From NCBI RefSeq assembly GCF_024868665.1, contig NC_079902.1:20190772-20254771 (forward strand): a stretch of 64,000 nucleotides of DNA, read 5' to 3'. Positions 56,701 to 64,000 of the stretch are shown here, piece after piece. The notes under the pieces were generated by a model. That model was not told where the DNA came from and searched no databases. It worked only from the letters and a program-made list of their open reading frames with translations. This DNA comes from Triplophysa rosa (lineage: Eukaryota > Chordata > Actinopteri > Cypriniformes > Nemacheilidae). Position 1 is the first letter of the stretch; every line of letters begins with the position of its first letter. Position numbers and translations under genes: made by a program.

Positions 56701-57413
56701 GATCGTATCAAAGTGTCTCCAGCACAAGATTGGATAATTACAGACTCCTATCCAACAAGAGAAGGGTGATGGATCGATATGGATCAATCTGTCTTCTCAA
56801 GCTAAAAGACAACATATTCAATCATTCTGCAGAAAGGGAGGCGTGGAAGAGAGAGAGCGAGATCTACATGGGCTGCACATCCTCATCTAGATTTCTTACA
56901 TCACATTCTGGCACGTGCAAAGATAATAAACTGTCAATCAATCAAAGCAGGCTGCACACTAAAACATGAACTCGCACTCTAAAGGACATGATTAAATGAT
57001 CCAATTTTTATAATAATACATTTCATTTAAGATGTTTATGAGGTAAACAAACAGAAAACAGAAAGCTTCTAAGAGAATCCATGGCGATAACCGCGATATA
57101 TGCTATCTGCCAGTACCGCGCTATTGCATACATCACAGTACCACAGTAACATCTGACAGCATCTCTTAACACTTTTGTTGTCAATCTTACCTTCACAAAC
57201 AAACCCGACAATGCCCCATATAAAGTCGCTGCAGTGATGGCAGAAGGTCGGTTTGGTCAGGGTCACTTTCCGAAAGCAGTGTCCCGGAGCATTGACCGAA
57301 TACCGCGTCTTTGAAGCGGGCGACTGCTGAGCCTTCTTCCTCCCGGCACTCGGGCTCGAGCTCGGGCTGTCGTGCTTCACCCGACCGCCGTCTGCCATCT
57401 CATTCACTTCCAA
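37316..57413 (-). CDS. dgkq: Diacylglycerol kinase theta (Dgkq)
   Basis: Twenty-three exons: 57191-57413, 53852-53931, 47545-47644, 46345-46430, 46098-46223, 45254-45410, 44813-44887, 44629-44729, 44281-44528, 43379-43469, 42954-43008, 42564-42625, 41983-42133, 41651-41689, 41030-41145, 40421-40572, 40165-40313, 39872-40050, 39593-39693, 39367-39513, 38932-39043, 37745-37897 and 37316-37417; 934 aa (human 942). The enzyme phosphorylates diacylglycerol to phosphatidic acid with ATP, at plasma membrane and nucleus. Domains in order: three Cys-rich C1 domains starting near H45, H106 and H169 (the third extended, as is typical of theta), a Ras-associating domain about 389-480, catalytic domain about 577-700 with the nucleotide motif GGDGT (637-641), and accessory domain about 715-870. 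Alternative start M6 is possible. Exon 14 is only 39 nt. All motifs look intact; three C1 domains plus the RA domain exclude other isozymes. Confidence 0.98.
39050..39072. repeat. (GCAC)n microsatellite
   Basis: Short run of CGCACACG/CGCACG units directly upstream of a dgkq exon acceptor, within the pyrimidine-poor side on the coding strand. Confidence 0.8.
40712..40948. repeat. MITE, family A, 3'-truncated
   Basis: It begins TTAAAGGGACAGTTTACCC and carries the family core (ACAAAAGAAGATATTTTG, GACTTCCAGTGTATG), but the right terminus is missing. It lies in a dgkq intron. Confidence 0.82.
41697..41750. repeat. (GA)n microsatellite
   Basis: About 50 bases of GA with a few GC interruptions, ending in a short G run. 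It sits a few bases outside the 39-nt dgkq exon 41651-41689, so on the coding strand it is a long CT tract directly upstream of that exon's acceptor. Confidence 0.95.
44016..44240. repeat. MITE, family A
   Basis: The left end TTAAAGGGATAGGTGACCC and the core (GAGCACAGAAGAAGATATTC, mirrored by AAAATATCTTCTTTTGTGC) identify the family; the right terminus is decayed. It lies 40 bases from a dgkq exon. Confidence 0.8.
45455..45583. repeat. MITE, family A, right half only
   Basis: The sequence from AGTTTGGTTACAAGCATTCT to GGGTCAACTGTCCCTTTAA is the right half of family A. The left half is absent. It is close to dgkq exon 45254-45410. Confidence 0.8.
46632..46740. repeat. 109-bp fold-back palindrome
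   Basis: The left arm GGGTCCAGTTGCAAGAAACC continues as CCCTTAAGTTAA, and the right arm is its near-perfect reverse complement ending GCAACAGGGCCC. The loop is short. It is a MITE-like hairpin in a dgkq intron and differs from families A and B. Confidence 0.85.
47028..47237. repeat. MITE, family A, termini lost
   Basis: The core words TTTTGTCATTGATTATTCACCC, TCCATACAATGGAAGTCAAT and TTGGAATGACACGAGGGTGA are those of family A, but both terminal repeats are eroded. Confidence 0.78.
48216..48248. repeat. (GT)n microsatellite
   Basis: A run of GT with one GCGCG interruption, inside the hAT-like element. Confidence 0.95.
48560..48985. repeat. MITE, family A, long subtype, nested in the hAT-like element
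   Basis: Runs from AAGGGATAGTTCACCC to GGTGAACTATCACTTTAA. The interior matches the copy at 36839-37256 (CTTTGACTACCATT, CCTACTATGGCAGTCAATG). Confidence 0.88.
49250..49385. repeat. Tandem 'GACTYGG' minisatellite-like tract
   Basis: Units such as TTGGACTTGACTTGGACTCG recur with variation over about 135 bases. It is the subterminal part of the hAT-like element rather than an independent satellite. Confidence 0.75.
49482..50046. repeat. Family B element interrupted by a 152-bp insert
   Basis: A family B copy begins at 49482 (TTAAAGGTCCAGTGTAT), is broken after about 16 bases, and resumes at 49651 with a repeated AAAGTCCAGTGTATGAAAT; it closes near 50046 (CACTGCACCTTTAA). The repeated AAA(G)GTCCAGTGTAT is a 14-15-bp target duplication around an insert at 49499-49650. 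Confidence 0.8.
49499..49650 (-). mobile_element. Retroelement-like fragment with hammerhead-like core
   Basis: The 152-bp insert is flanked by a 14-15-bp duplication. On the minus strand it opens GCCTGATGAAGGTCATGAGG and then CCGAAATG: CTGATGA (49640-49646) and GAAA (49623-49626) frame a stem GGTC-ATGA-GGCC. This is like the hammerhead motif known from Penelope-like elements. Stems I and III are not convincing, so it may be an inactive remnant or a look-alike. Confidence 0.45.
52035..52200. repeat. MITE, family A, strongly decayed
   Basis: The left end TTAAAGAAACAGTAAATTT and inner words AATTCTGTCATTATGC and AACCTGTGACTTTCATTTG recall family A, but the similarity is weak. Confidence 0.5.
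52452..52506. repeat. MITE, family A, fragment
   Basis: The word GGAATGACACAAAGGTGAGC followed by AAATGATGACAGAATTT is the right inner arm of family A; nothing else of the element remains. Confidence 0.7.
53980..54081 (-). repeat. tRNA-derived SINE remnant
   Basis: On the minus strand the sequence runs from a box-A-like TATAGCTCAAATAGTAGAAC through a weak box B (GGGTTTAATTAG) to the fish tail motif (CGCTTTGGATTCAATC, ATGCATAAACG). The copy is old. Confidence 0.7.
54119..54503. repeat. Family B element
   Basis: Third copy, opening TTAAAGGTCCAGTGAATG and closing CCCACTGGACCTAA, with the body words GCTATCTAGTGGTGAGG and ACGGCTCACTCCACC. Confidence 0.85.
55033..55235. repeat. MITE, family A, degraded
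   Basis: It has GGTAGTTCGCCCAAAAATAG at the left, TCCATACAATGGAAGTCAAT in the middle and TTTGGAGGGGTAAG at the right. Both termini are partly lost. Confidence 0.78.
55425..55560 (+). repeat. tRNA-derived SINE
   Basis: A tRNA-like head (GTAGCTCGGCAGTAAAGCAT, box B GGGTTTGATTCC) is followed by the body AGCTTGAATCCACTGT and tail AGATAAAAGCATCTCCCAAT, the layout of common fish tRNA-SINEs. The head is too diverged to be a functional tRNA gene. Confidence 0.8.
56000..56100 (-). repeat. tRNA-derived SINE remnant
   Basis: On the minus strand a box-B-like GGGTTTGATTCCCACAACC and the tail GGAAAAAGGCATCTACAAAA are visible. A third small fragment of the same tail lies at about 56424-56465. Confidence 0.7.
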
Positions 57414-58485
57414 TAGAAATCCAGCGCAAAACGAGATTCGCTTTTGTGGACGAATGTGATTTAACAGCTCCAGCTATGTGAAACCGAGCCGAGTCATCAC
57501 TGAATAAAGTACATGTTTCTCTTCTCCTCTCTCTCCCGCTATGTATCAACAAGAATCGGAAACCCGCCGTGTGTAAAGCTAGAATCAATACATAACAGAA
57601 AAACGCTTCAATCAAAGCGCGTCTCTGTTTCTGTCAGCGCTTAACTGTATGACCATCCTCTACCCAGACAGCCGTGAAATCAAATCAATTTCCCAAATAT
57701 ATGAAAAGAAATATCAGCGACGGAAACCAGCGGTCCACACATCCAGAGAAGCTTTGACAACGAGATGAAAAACAAAGCCACCGCGTGCACATGTATACAG
57801 CGCGTCGAGGTTGTAATCCGCGTAAACCGGGGATCGTCTGCGATGGTTTTCACTTTTTTAGAGAAGACGAGAAATACCGTAACTTCCGCTTGTAGTGTAG
57901 CTCCGGTCAGACGGAGCGAGGGCGCGCGCACACACACGCGACCTCCACAGGCTGTTTTTAGAATGCGGAATTCCGTATTGACGTGATATTCTTTGGAGAG
58001 GGTTCCACGCAAAACACACGCCCCCAAGTTCTCGCGCACATACAGCGATACATACACACAGTACATTATTTTTGCCATGTTGGGGATCTCTAATATTTAT
58101 CACAGCCTTTACAGAGACTTTTAGGTTTTCCCTTTATAAATCTATCTTTTTCCCACGGGGACTTTTAAATGTAATGTTTAATTGTTGAGGACTGTCCCAC
58201 GTATGTGCTATCAGATTTGGGTGATTATAATATAGTTCTACAAAGAGAGAGAGATAGAAAATAGACAGATAATCTGACAGACCGTGTTATGAGAAAATGA
58301 CGGGTTTGCTTTACAAAATCGAAAATGTATTTACAAATGCTATGCGCCATCTGCTGGCGTGTTTTCACAACACAACGAATTGAAAATTGCTTTTCCAATT
58401 ACTGGCTAAGTATAAACAATATGCAAAGGATTAAAGATTACAGAGGAAAAACAAACCTGTAAAGCAGTAGTATACAATGAATGAT
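57414..58485. promoter_or_regulatory. dgkq upstream region and spacer to nfkb1
   Basis: This 1.1-kb stretch upstream of the dgkq ATG has more CpG and GC than the surroundings (57740-58030, including a GCGCGCGCACACACACGCG run), which fits a CpG-rich promoter. It then passes into AT-rich spacer before the presumed nfkb1 3' end. The long ORFs here overlap each other on both strands and are not called. Confidence 0.5.
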
Positions 58486-60059
58486 TTTATTATAAAAGGC
58501 ATCACAATAAAACCAATTACAAAGCATAAACATTTCCCCCACAGGGTCCACAGACATAAATAGCTACCAATTTACAGCCAAACATACATCATAGTGCCTA
58601 TCAAACCTGTGGTTTGGGGTTCTGTGGGATTTGTTAATGGTATTTATTATGGAATTTTACATAGCACATGAACATCCTGAATCAGTTCTACAACGTTGTA
58701 AATGTATATGTTGTGGTGCAATACATAGCTTCCTTGGAGTCTATTGTGTTTTATACAGCCTGAGATTACACACAGCAGAAGGGAATGAGATTAATCACTT
58801 AACATACCAAATGGTACTACATACAGTTAATAAAGGGCTGCCGGGATAGAAACACATTCCATCCAGCTCCTGAGAGTCTGTATAAATCACACACAAATAA
58901 CACGCGTAACAATCTAGTGAAACGCACTCAAAATCGCATATAACACAGATGAATCACTGCACCTGACTAAAACTGCTTATATGTGAAGAAATCAAAGAGA
59001 ATAATCTCTTAAAGCTTATGACCTTGTTGGTTTCAACAGAACCTTTCAGCTGACAGTAGGAATTGCAGGTAGCACCACTAAACAAATAAAGAAGCTCAAT
59101 TCCCAGCCCAAATAATGCTGTACGTCACAGCAGAACAATGTTAATGTCTGGGTTCTTATTAAGGGGTTAATGTATTTATAAAAGACCTTTAAATCATACA
59201 ACAGATCTGATTGGTCTAGACCACCTGTACCGATCTTTATCAGTCGATCATGTTCTTTAGGACTGCTTGACAGTTACAGGAGCAGGACTGGACACCCCTG
59301 ATCTAGAAGGTCAAAGACCTAGTAGATCTCCTCTGCTTTTGGGATAATATTTAGATTGTCTTCACCCTCATACTGACTTGAACGTCTTGCATTATCCACA
59401 CCTACGAGAAAAGACTTTGTCTGCACTTGAATATATAAAGAACATCGCATTAAAACGTTAGCTAAATTATAAAGATATGGTCAAGTGTGCTGTTGTTGAA
59501 AAAGAAAAACTATTTGAGAACACTGTAGACTCATCAAACTAGGAGCTGAAAATGCACCCAAACTCTTTTCAACTTGTTTCTCATGCAATACATGTTAGCA
59601 AACCAGAACTGAGAAGGTATAAAACTGTATATCACCTAAATATGAAGTTTCCTGATAGAAGTGTGAAATATACATTTGCACAGGGATTTTGTAGACGTAA
59701 AATCTGGGTTCAGTCAAAACATCACTCAACCACAAATAAAAACACAGCTACTTGGGAATATAAAAAACAACAAAGACATCATCTCTTACAATAAAAAATA
59801 ATAATATAAGAGCTTTTAACGTATTAAAAGCTAAAAAAAATCCCTTTAAGGACGCCTCAGATTTGGATTTTAGATGTGACTGAGGAGAACCCACAACAGG
59901 CAGTGGCCAATCAAAGAGTTTGGAGGCGTGTCTTGAGGTCGAGTGGCAATGCTGATGTAGTGAGGAGGGAGAAGCTGGTCTTAAGGGTCAAGCCTCAAGT
60001 GTGGTTGCCCAGGACCAGAATCAGACACACAATGAGTCAGCAAAACCTCGGCTAGGGTT
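58486..60059 (-). other. nfkb1: Presumed nfkb1 3'UTR
   Basis: The 1.57 kb after the nfkb1 stop codon ends at a minus-strand AATAAA (58486-58491). No other coding exon or complete repeat was seen, so it is most simply the long 3'UTR of nfkb1. Confidence 0.5.
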
Positions 60060-63000
60060 CTAGAAAGAGGTCTCCACCCCGCTGTCACATATCCCCCCCT
60101 CCTCCTGCTGGCGGCCCAACGTCAAACCCTGAATGGCCTTATATAGCTCTGCACCTGACAAATGATTTTGGAAGAAAAGACAGACAAATATTAATACAAT
60201 AACACTTTTTATTCACTAAACAAAAACAATTGTTATTAAACTGTCTAAAATCAGATTAGATAAACCATGATTTCCATTTGCGTTATTTTTCAATTTATTT
60301 ACAGTGGGGTACAAATACTACTAGTTATATATTATATTAGCATTTTTTATTTAATGCACTTGTCAATAAAAATCCAACAAAACTTTGTACATCTAGACAG
60401 CAAAATGCTCAATAAGGATGCTTAACTACAATATCTATACTGTAAATATCACAGCTATTAAAGTTCACAAGTAGAATTTTTTTATTTCATATTTCATACA
60501 GAACTGATCCACATTTGATCCTACTTTTCTACATTTAATGCATTTTTTCATTGCAAAAAATCTTAGCAGCATATTAAGGCCAACCTGAAATACTAAGAGC
60601 AAAACCTAATCATGAAAGCCAGCATGAATTTCCAATATATATTTCTTTGTGATTCAATGGAAGAAAGAAAATCTTCCAGGGTAAAACCCACTCATGGCTA
60701 ACTGTTTCAGTGAAACAAGATTAGTTGGCTACAGTTTAACAATCATTTAGTTCTTTCTCTTCCATCAATTCCAGCGACCACAAGAAAGAAACTGAGAAAA
60801 ACCTTCCCCCTGTTGGCTCATACACACTCACTCGACCGTGTGGATGACTAAGGCAACTCTTTAACACAGACAGCAAGGTGGAAATATTTTTTAAAAGAAA
60901 CTGCTCTAGTGTTGGAGACAAAAACCTGAACTCCATTATCTTCCTTTCAGTTCTTTTTCCTGGGAATCCCCTTCAAGTGTCCACTTCCCCAGAAACAACA
61001 AAATACGCAAACTACCACAGCGTGGCGGGTCACCCTGAGATCATGGGGAACTCCCTCACACTGCAGTGGAAGTGGCTGTTATTGTTGACATCACAGTTAA
61101 GTTCACTTAAGGCAATGCGAGAGGACAGCAACGTGTGATGCTATTGTAAGGAACCAGGGGAACTTCACAAGAGATGAGTACAGTAGTAAAACGTGTCTCA
61201 CTCAAACTATAAAATGTACTCATGTAAAACATTCCAAATGTGCTTGATGATGTCATCCAGAAAAGAATGTTTATCAGATACAGAAAACGTTTTATTCCTC
61301 GGTCAGACTTGACTTTTCGTTCCATTTACTTCCATTCATATGCATGCGAATGCGTCAGACCGGAAACACAAGCCCGTCTGACGATATTTCGCATTTCGTT
61401 GTGTAGCAAAGTTCAAGTTTGGTGATTCTCTTTTTTTGTTAATGTGTGTTATATAGCAATAAAAAAATAAAAAGTTCAAGTTTGGTGAACTCTGACCTGC
61501 GAATTCGCGTCACGTGAGTGCGTGAGACCAATACAGAATATGTAATAAATGTAGGAATCGCTCCAGCCCATTTTCGTACCACCGCCCGAACGAATTTCGC
61601 CTGCTCAAAGTCAAGTCTGACCGCAGCATTAGTATGATGAAAGATTCGAAAGAATGTTTTTTTTCTTTGAAATAGTGTGCAATGAATTGATCGCAAGGCC
61701 ATGAAGGTGCGCATCAAGAAAGTAAAAAAAAGGCAGGGATTTGACAGCAATCACAGGAAAAGCTTTCCAGGATTTACCTAGAGTCAAAGGTGCAAAAGTG
61801 ATGTTTCATGAACCACGAGCCCTGATCTTTAACCCCTAGGTCATATCATCCTACAGAAACACATGTACAATATAGACAGTACCAAACAATACGAGTTTCT
61901 GTGACGTACCTGCGAGCTGAGGCGGTGCTTGTGCGGCTTCAGTCTCCTGACACACAGACTGCAATAAACTTACAGCACAGCTGTTCCCAATCTGCTTCAG
62001 TCCCTCGATCAGATCATGCACCATTCCCCCAGAAACCTGCCGAGGAGAGAGACCACCAGCAAATAACACGAAGATATTGTGAGACTTAGATGTCCAGTTT
62101 TGAATGCTAATAAAAAAACAAAAAATTAAATCTGTTTAAGGAAAGCAAATGTGTTTGTAGGAATGTTACTTCAAAATTACTGTAACATCTGCAAACTGCT
62201 GCTCAGGTGCAGACTAATATCAGTTTAATATAAGCGTGTTTTTGCGTTCACCTCATAGCTGTCCAGCAGCTTTCCAGCCGGGCAGGAGCTGAGTCTGAAT
62301 GCACTGGTCAGTATACCAAGTCCCAAAGCATGAGCCAGACTCTCCCAGCCTCCCGTCTGCTCCTCCAACGCCTGACAGAGGTCCTGCTTCACCTCGCAAC
62401 TCAAACTGCCCATGTCACCTGCAATCACAAGCCATGCAAATCACACAAAGACACAAACGAAGCCACATTCGCATTTTTAAAGGGGGCGTGCAACGGTGTT
62501 TCATGCATTCTGACTTATTTACAATGTTAAAAGTGCCGTCTTCTCATGCTTGCCATGGTCAACTTGTCAAAAAACGAGTTGGACGTATGACGTTGTATTC
62601 CTGAGCTCGATACACTCCCCCAGCGTTCGTATAGGTTTCGGAAAGTTTTTTTCGAACATGAAAATCCGTTTCGTTACAACTTTTCTTATTCCCTTATTGG
62701 GCAATTCTCCTGGAAAAGCACGCCCACGGCAAGGCGAAAGAAATAGCCCGCCCACGCATCAACCAAGGAGCAATAGGAAGACCCGCTTACCATCAAGATG
62801 GGCTGCGCTGCGTCAAGATTGGCTGCGCTGTGGGCAGCTGCTGCTCGTTACTCTTGCGATCGTGAGAAGTTCAGCTGTGTTTGTTTGCTCACTGCATTTC
62901 AGTGAGGGATTTTATATAAACGGTGGATATAACGCTGATCGATGGTAAAGAAAGATGCCGGACATGTACCGCACGTGGTAAGTGAAACTAAGTCATATGT

Positions 63001-63789
63001 CTGTGTTTTGTTGGCAAAACCTAACCCATCCCCCCACACGCGTCGTATGTTTTCGGAAATAATCGTACAGCTGTATCTGTCTTTTATAAATGTGATCCAA
63101 CTAAAGACTCAACGGATATTTGGAGGGTGCGATACTATTCTCTAAGTACTCAAGATTAACATGACATATGCAGAAACTGGCCACTTTGAGATCAAGCGGA
63201 ACATTTTTGTTTTATTTGTGTTATTTAAAGCCGCAATCTGTATTTATTGGTCAAAAATAAGCTTATAATTAATGATTTATAATTTAAACAATCAGGCACA
63301 ATTTGACAGTAAATGTCAGTTTGATGTCATTTAAGTTCAACTGACATAAAGATGAGTAAGCTTCAATTTTGTTTCGAACGTGGTGATAAAGAGGCAGATT
63401 GCAGCTTTAAAGTGTTTTTTTTTTTTGGACGAAATCACAAAGATGAAAATGCATCCTAAACTCTAGTTTAGGAGTTTATACCTTGTGGTGGTACAACAAC
63501 AGTAGTGGGTTGATACTCCTGTCCGTTAAGAATATCATACACCTGAAAACATAAAACAAACATCATGTATAAACTTTCAAAACCAAAGACAGCCGACAAT
63601 ACAATTACATAATAATACAACAGCAATCCAAATGTGTAGCCCTATGACCCACCTCTGGGGATGATGCCATGTTCAGAGGGGTTGTCCCGGGAATATATCC
63701 TTCGTCTTCCTCCTCCTCATCACATGTAGCACACGTCTCATCATCTTTGAAGAAAAGTGGTTCAAAGTTCTCTTTATGTGGATCTGCAC
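60060..63789 (-). CDS. nfkb1: NF-kB1 p105 precursor, C-terminal part only
   Basis: The five last exons are 63653-63789, 63482-63542, 62252-62418, 61910-62036 and 60060-60154, about 195 codons; upstream exons (Rel homology, ankyrin repeats) lie past the right edge. p105 is processed to the p50 DNA-binding subunit and otherwise acts as an IkB-like retainer of NF-kB. The exons give the segment after the ankyrin repeats (YIPGTTPLNMAS, VYDILNG), the death domain (LGLGILTSAFRL, LDSYEVSGGMVHDLIEGL) and the final exon with DSGVETSF, the IKK-phosphorylated, beta-TrCP-bound degron, followed at once by the stop. Human p105 continues about 35 residues further. The death domain and degron agree with NFKB1; NFKB2 is less similar. 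Confidence 0.95.
60155..61909. other. nfkb1: Last nfkb1 intron
   Basis: A 1.75-kb intron before the final nfkb1 exon. Besides the inverted-repeat element at about 61297-61630 it shows nothing I can identify. Confidence 0.55.
61297..61630. repeat. Inverted-repeat element ('CGGTCAGACTTGACTTT' ends)
   Basis: CGGTCAGACTTGACTTT near 61300 is mirrored by AAAGTCAAGTCTGACCG near 61607. The interior has a direct duplication of AAAGTTCAAGTTTGGTGA (61408 and 61471). It is a MITE-like element in the last nfkb1 intron. Confidence 0.75.
62470..63160 (+). mobile_element. Possible 5' part of a DNA transposon in an nfkb1 intron
   Basis: This intronic stretch is clearly more GC-rich than its surroundings (for example CCCGCCCACGCATCAACC) and contains TATATAAACG just before a short ORF at about 62942. 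It looks like the promoter and first exon of a fish transposon, but no protein domain is visible and no ends were found. Confidence 0.3.
63224..63411. repeat. MITE with 'TTTAAAGCCGCAATCTG' termini
   Basis: The left end TTTAAAGCCGCAATCTGTA is mirrored by CAGATTGCAGCTTTAAA. It lies in the nfkb1 intron 70 bases from the exon at 63482. A right-end fragment of the same type is at about 8215-8250. Confidence 0.8.
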
Positions 63790-63886
63790 CTGAAAAGAGA
63801 ATACAAACACTTCAGGAAACAGAAGAGAGAGATAGAACTGTTGGCTCAAGATCTCTACCGTAACTGAAAGATTGCTGGTTGAACTT

Positions 63887-64000
63887 TAATGCTGTGTTCA
63901 CACCAAACGCGAATTAAGCGATTTGCGCGAGTAAATTACATACAAAGTAAATGCAAAGATGCGAATAGACGCGACCTCGCACCAGGCGACGCACGCGTCA
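63887..64000. repeat. MITE, left part, cut by the window edge
   Basis: The sequence from ATGCTGTGTTCACACCAAAC through GCGAATTAAGCGATTTGCGC to TTACATACAAAGTAAATGC is a common cyprinid inverted-repeat element. Its right half is outside the window. Confidence 0.7.

Larger units (their letters stand above)
53932..57190. other. dgkq: dgkq intron 1, SINE-rich
   Basis: A 3.3-kb intron between the first two C1-coding exons. It holds four tRNA-SINE remnants, a family B copy at 54119-54503 and a family A copy at 55033-55235. No exon or RNA gene was recognised in the remaining sequence. Confidence 0.6.

Noticed and set aside
57680..58103. Overlapping ORFs upstream of dgkq on both strands
   Set aside because: They mirror one another in the CG-rich promoter region and show no conserved motif.

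Overview
This window looks like nuclear DNA of a bony fish, most likely a cyprinid or close relative (carp, barb, minnow or danio lineage). The reasons are split genes with short vertebrate-type exons, AT-rich introns, and many copies of short inverted-repeat elements with termini such as TTAAAGGGATAGTTCACCC, which are typical of cyprinid genomes. The lineage call is inference from recalled repeat families. I found no prokaryotic, phage, CRISPR or plasmid features.

Six protein genes can be read exon by exon; each splice model keeps one reading frame with GT-AG introns, apart from one AT-AC intron. From left to right: dok3 (-, 755-5465, 5 exons, 564 aa), ddx41 (-, 6066-12264, 17 exons, 610 aa), fam193b (-, 14340-21814, 10 exons, 959 aa), abhd18 (-, 23741-26951, 12 coding exons, 460 aa), slc39a8 (+, 28966-34057, 8 exons, 432 aa), dgkq (-, 37316-57413, 23 exons, 934 aa) and the 3' end of nfkb1 (-, 60060-63789, five last exons; the rest lies beyond the right edge). 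That is six complete genes plus one partial gene.

The trio dok3-ddx41-fam193b has the same order and relative orientation as on human 5q35.3. slc39a8 and nfkb1 are neighbours on human 4q24, but here dgkq (human 4p16.3) lies between them, and abhd18 (human 4q28) stands head-to-head with slc39a8. The genes are not an operon. Several share an innate-immunity theme: Dok3 damps immunoreceptor and TLR signalling, Ddx41 senses cytosolic nucleic acid, NF-kB1 p105 drives inflammatory transcription, and Zip8 is a zinc importer known as an NF-kB target in mammals. This is context, not evidence of co-regulation.

Introns and spacers are full of transposon remains: at least a dozen copies or fragments of one inverted-repeat family, three copies of a roughly 380-bp family, tRNA-derived SINEs in dgkq intron 1, a 1.7-kb hAT-like element with intact 8-bp target duplications, several fold-back palindromes and microsatellites. 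The most notable points are a U12-type AT-AC intron next to a 28-nt exon in abhd18, an in-frame tandem duplication plus two ITIM-like tyrosines in Dok3, a p105 protein that ends right after its phosphodegron, and inverted-repeat elements just after the stop codons of three genes. I saw no wholly new biological system.
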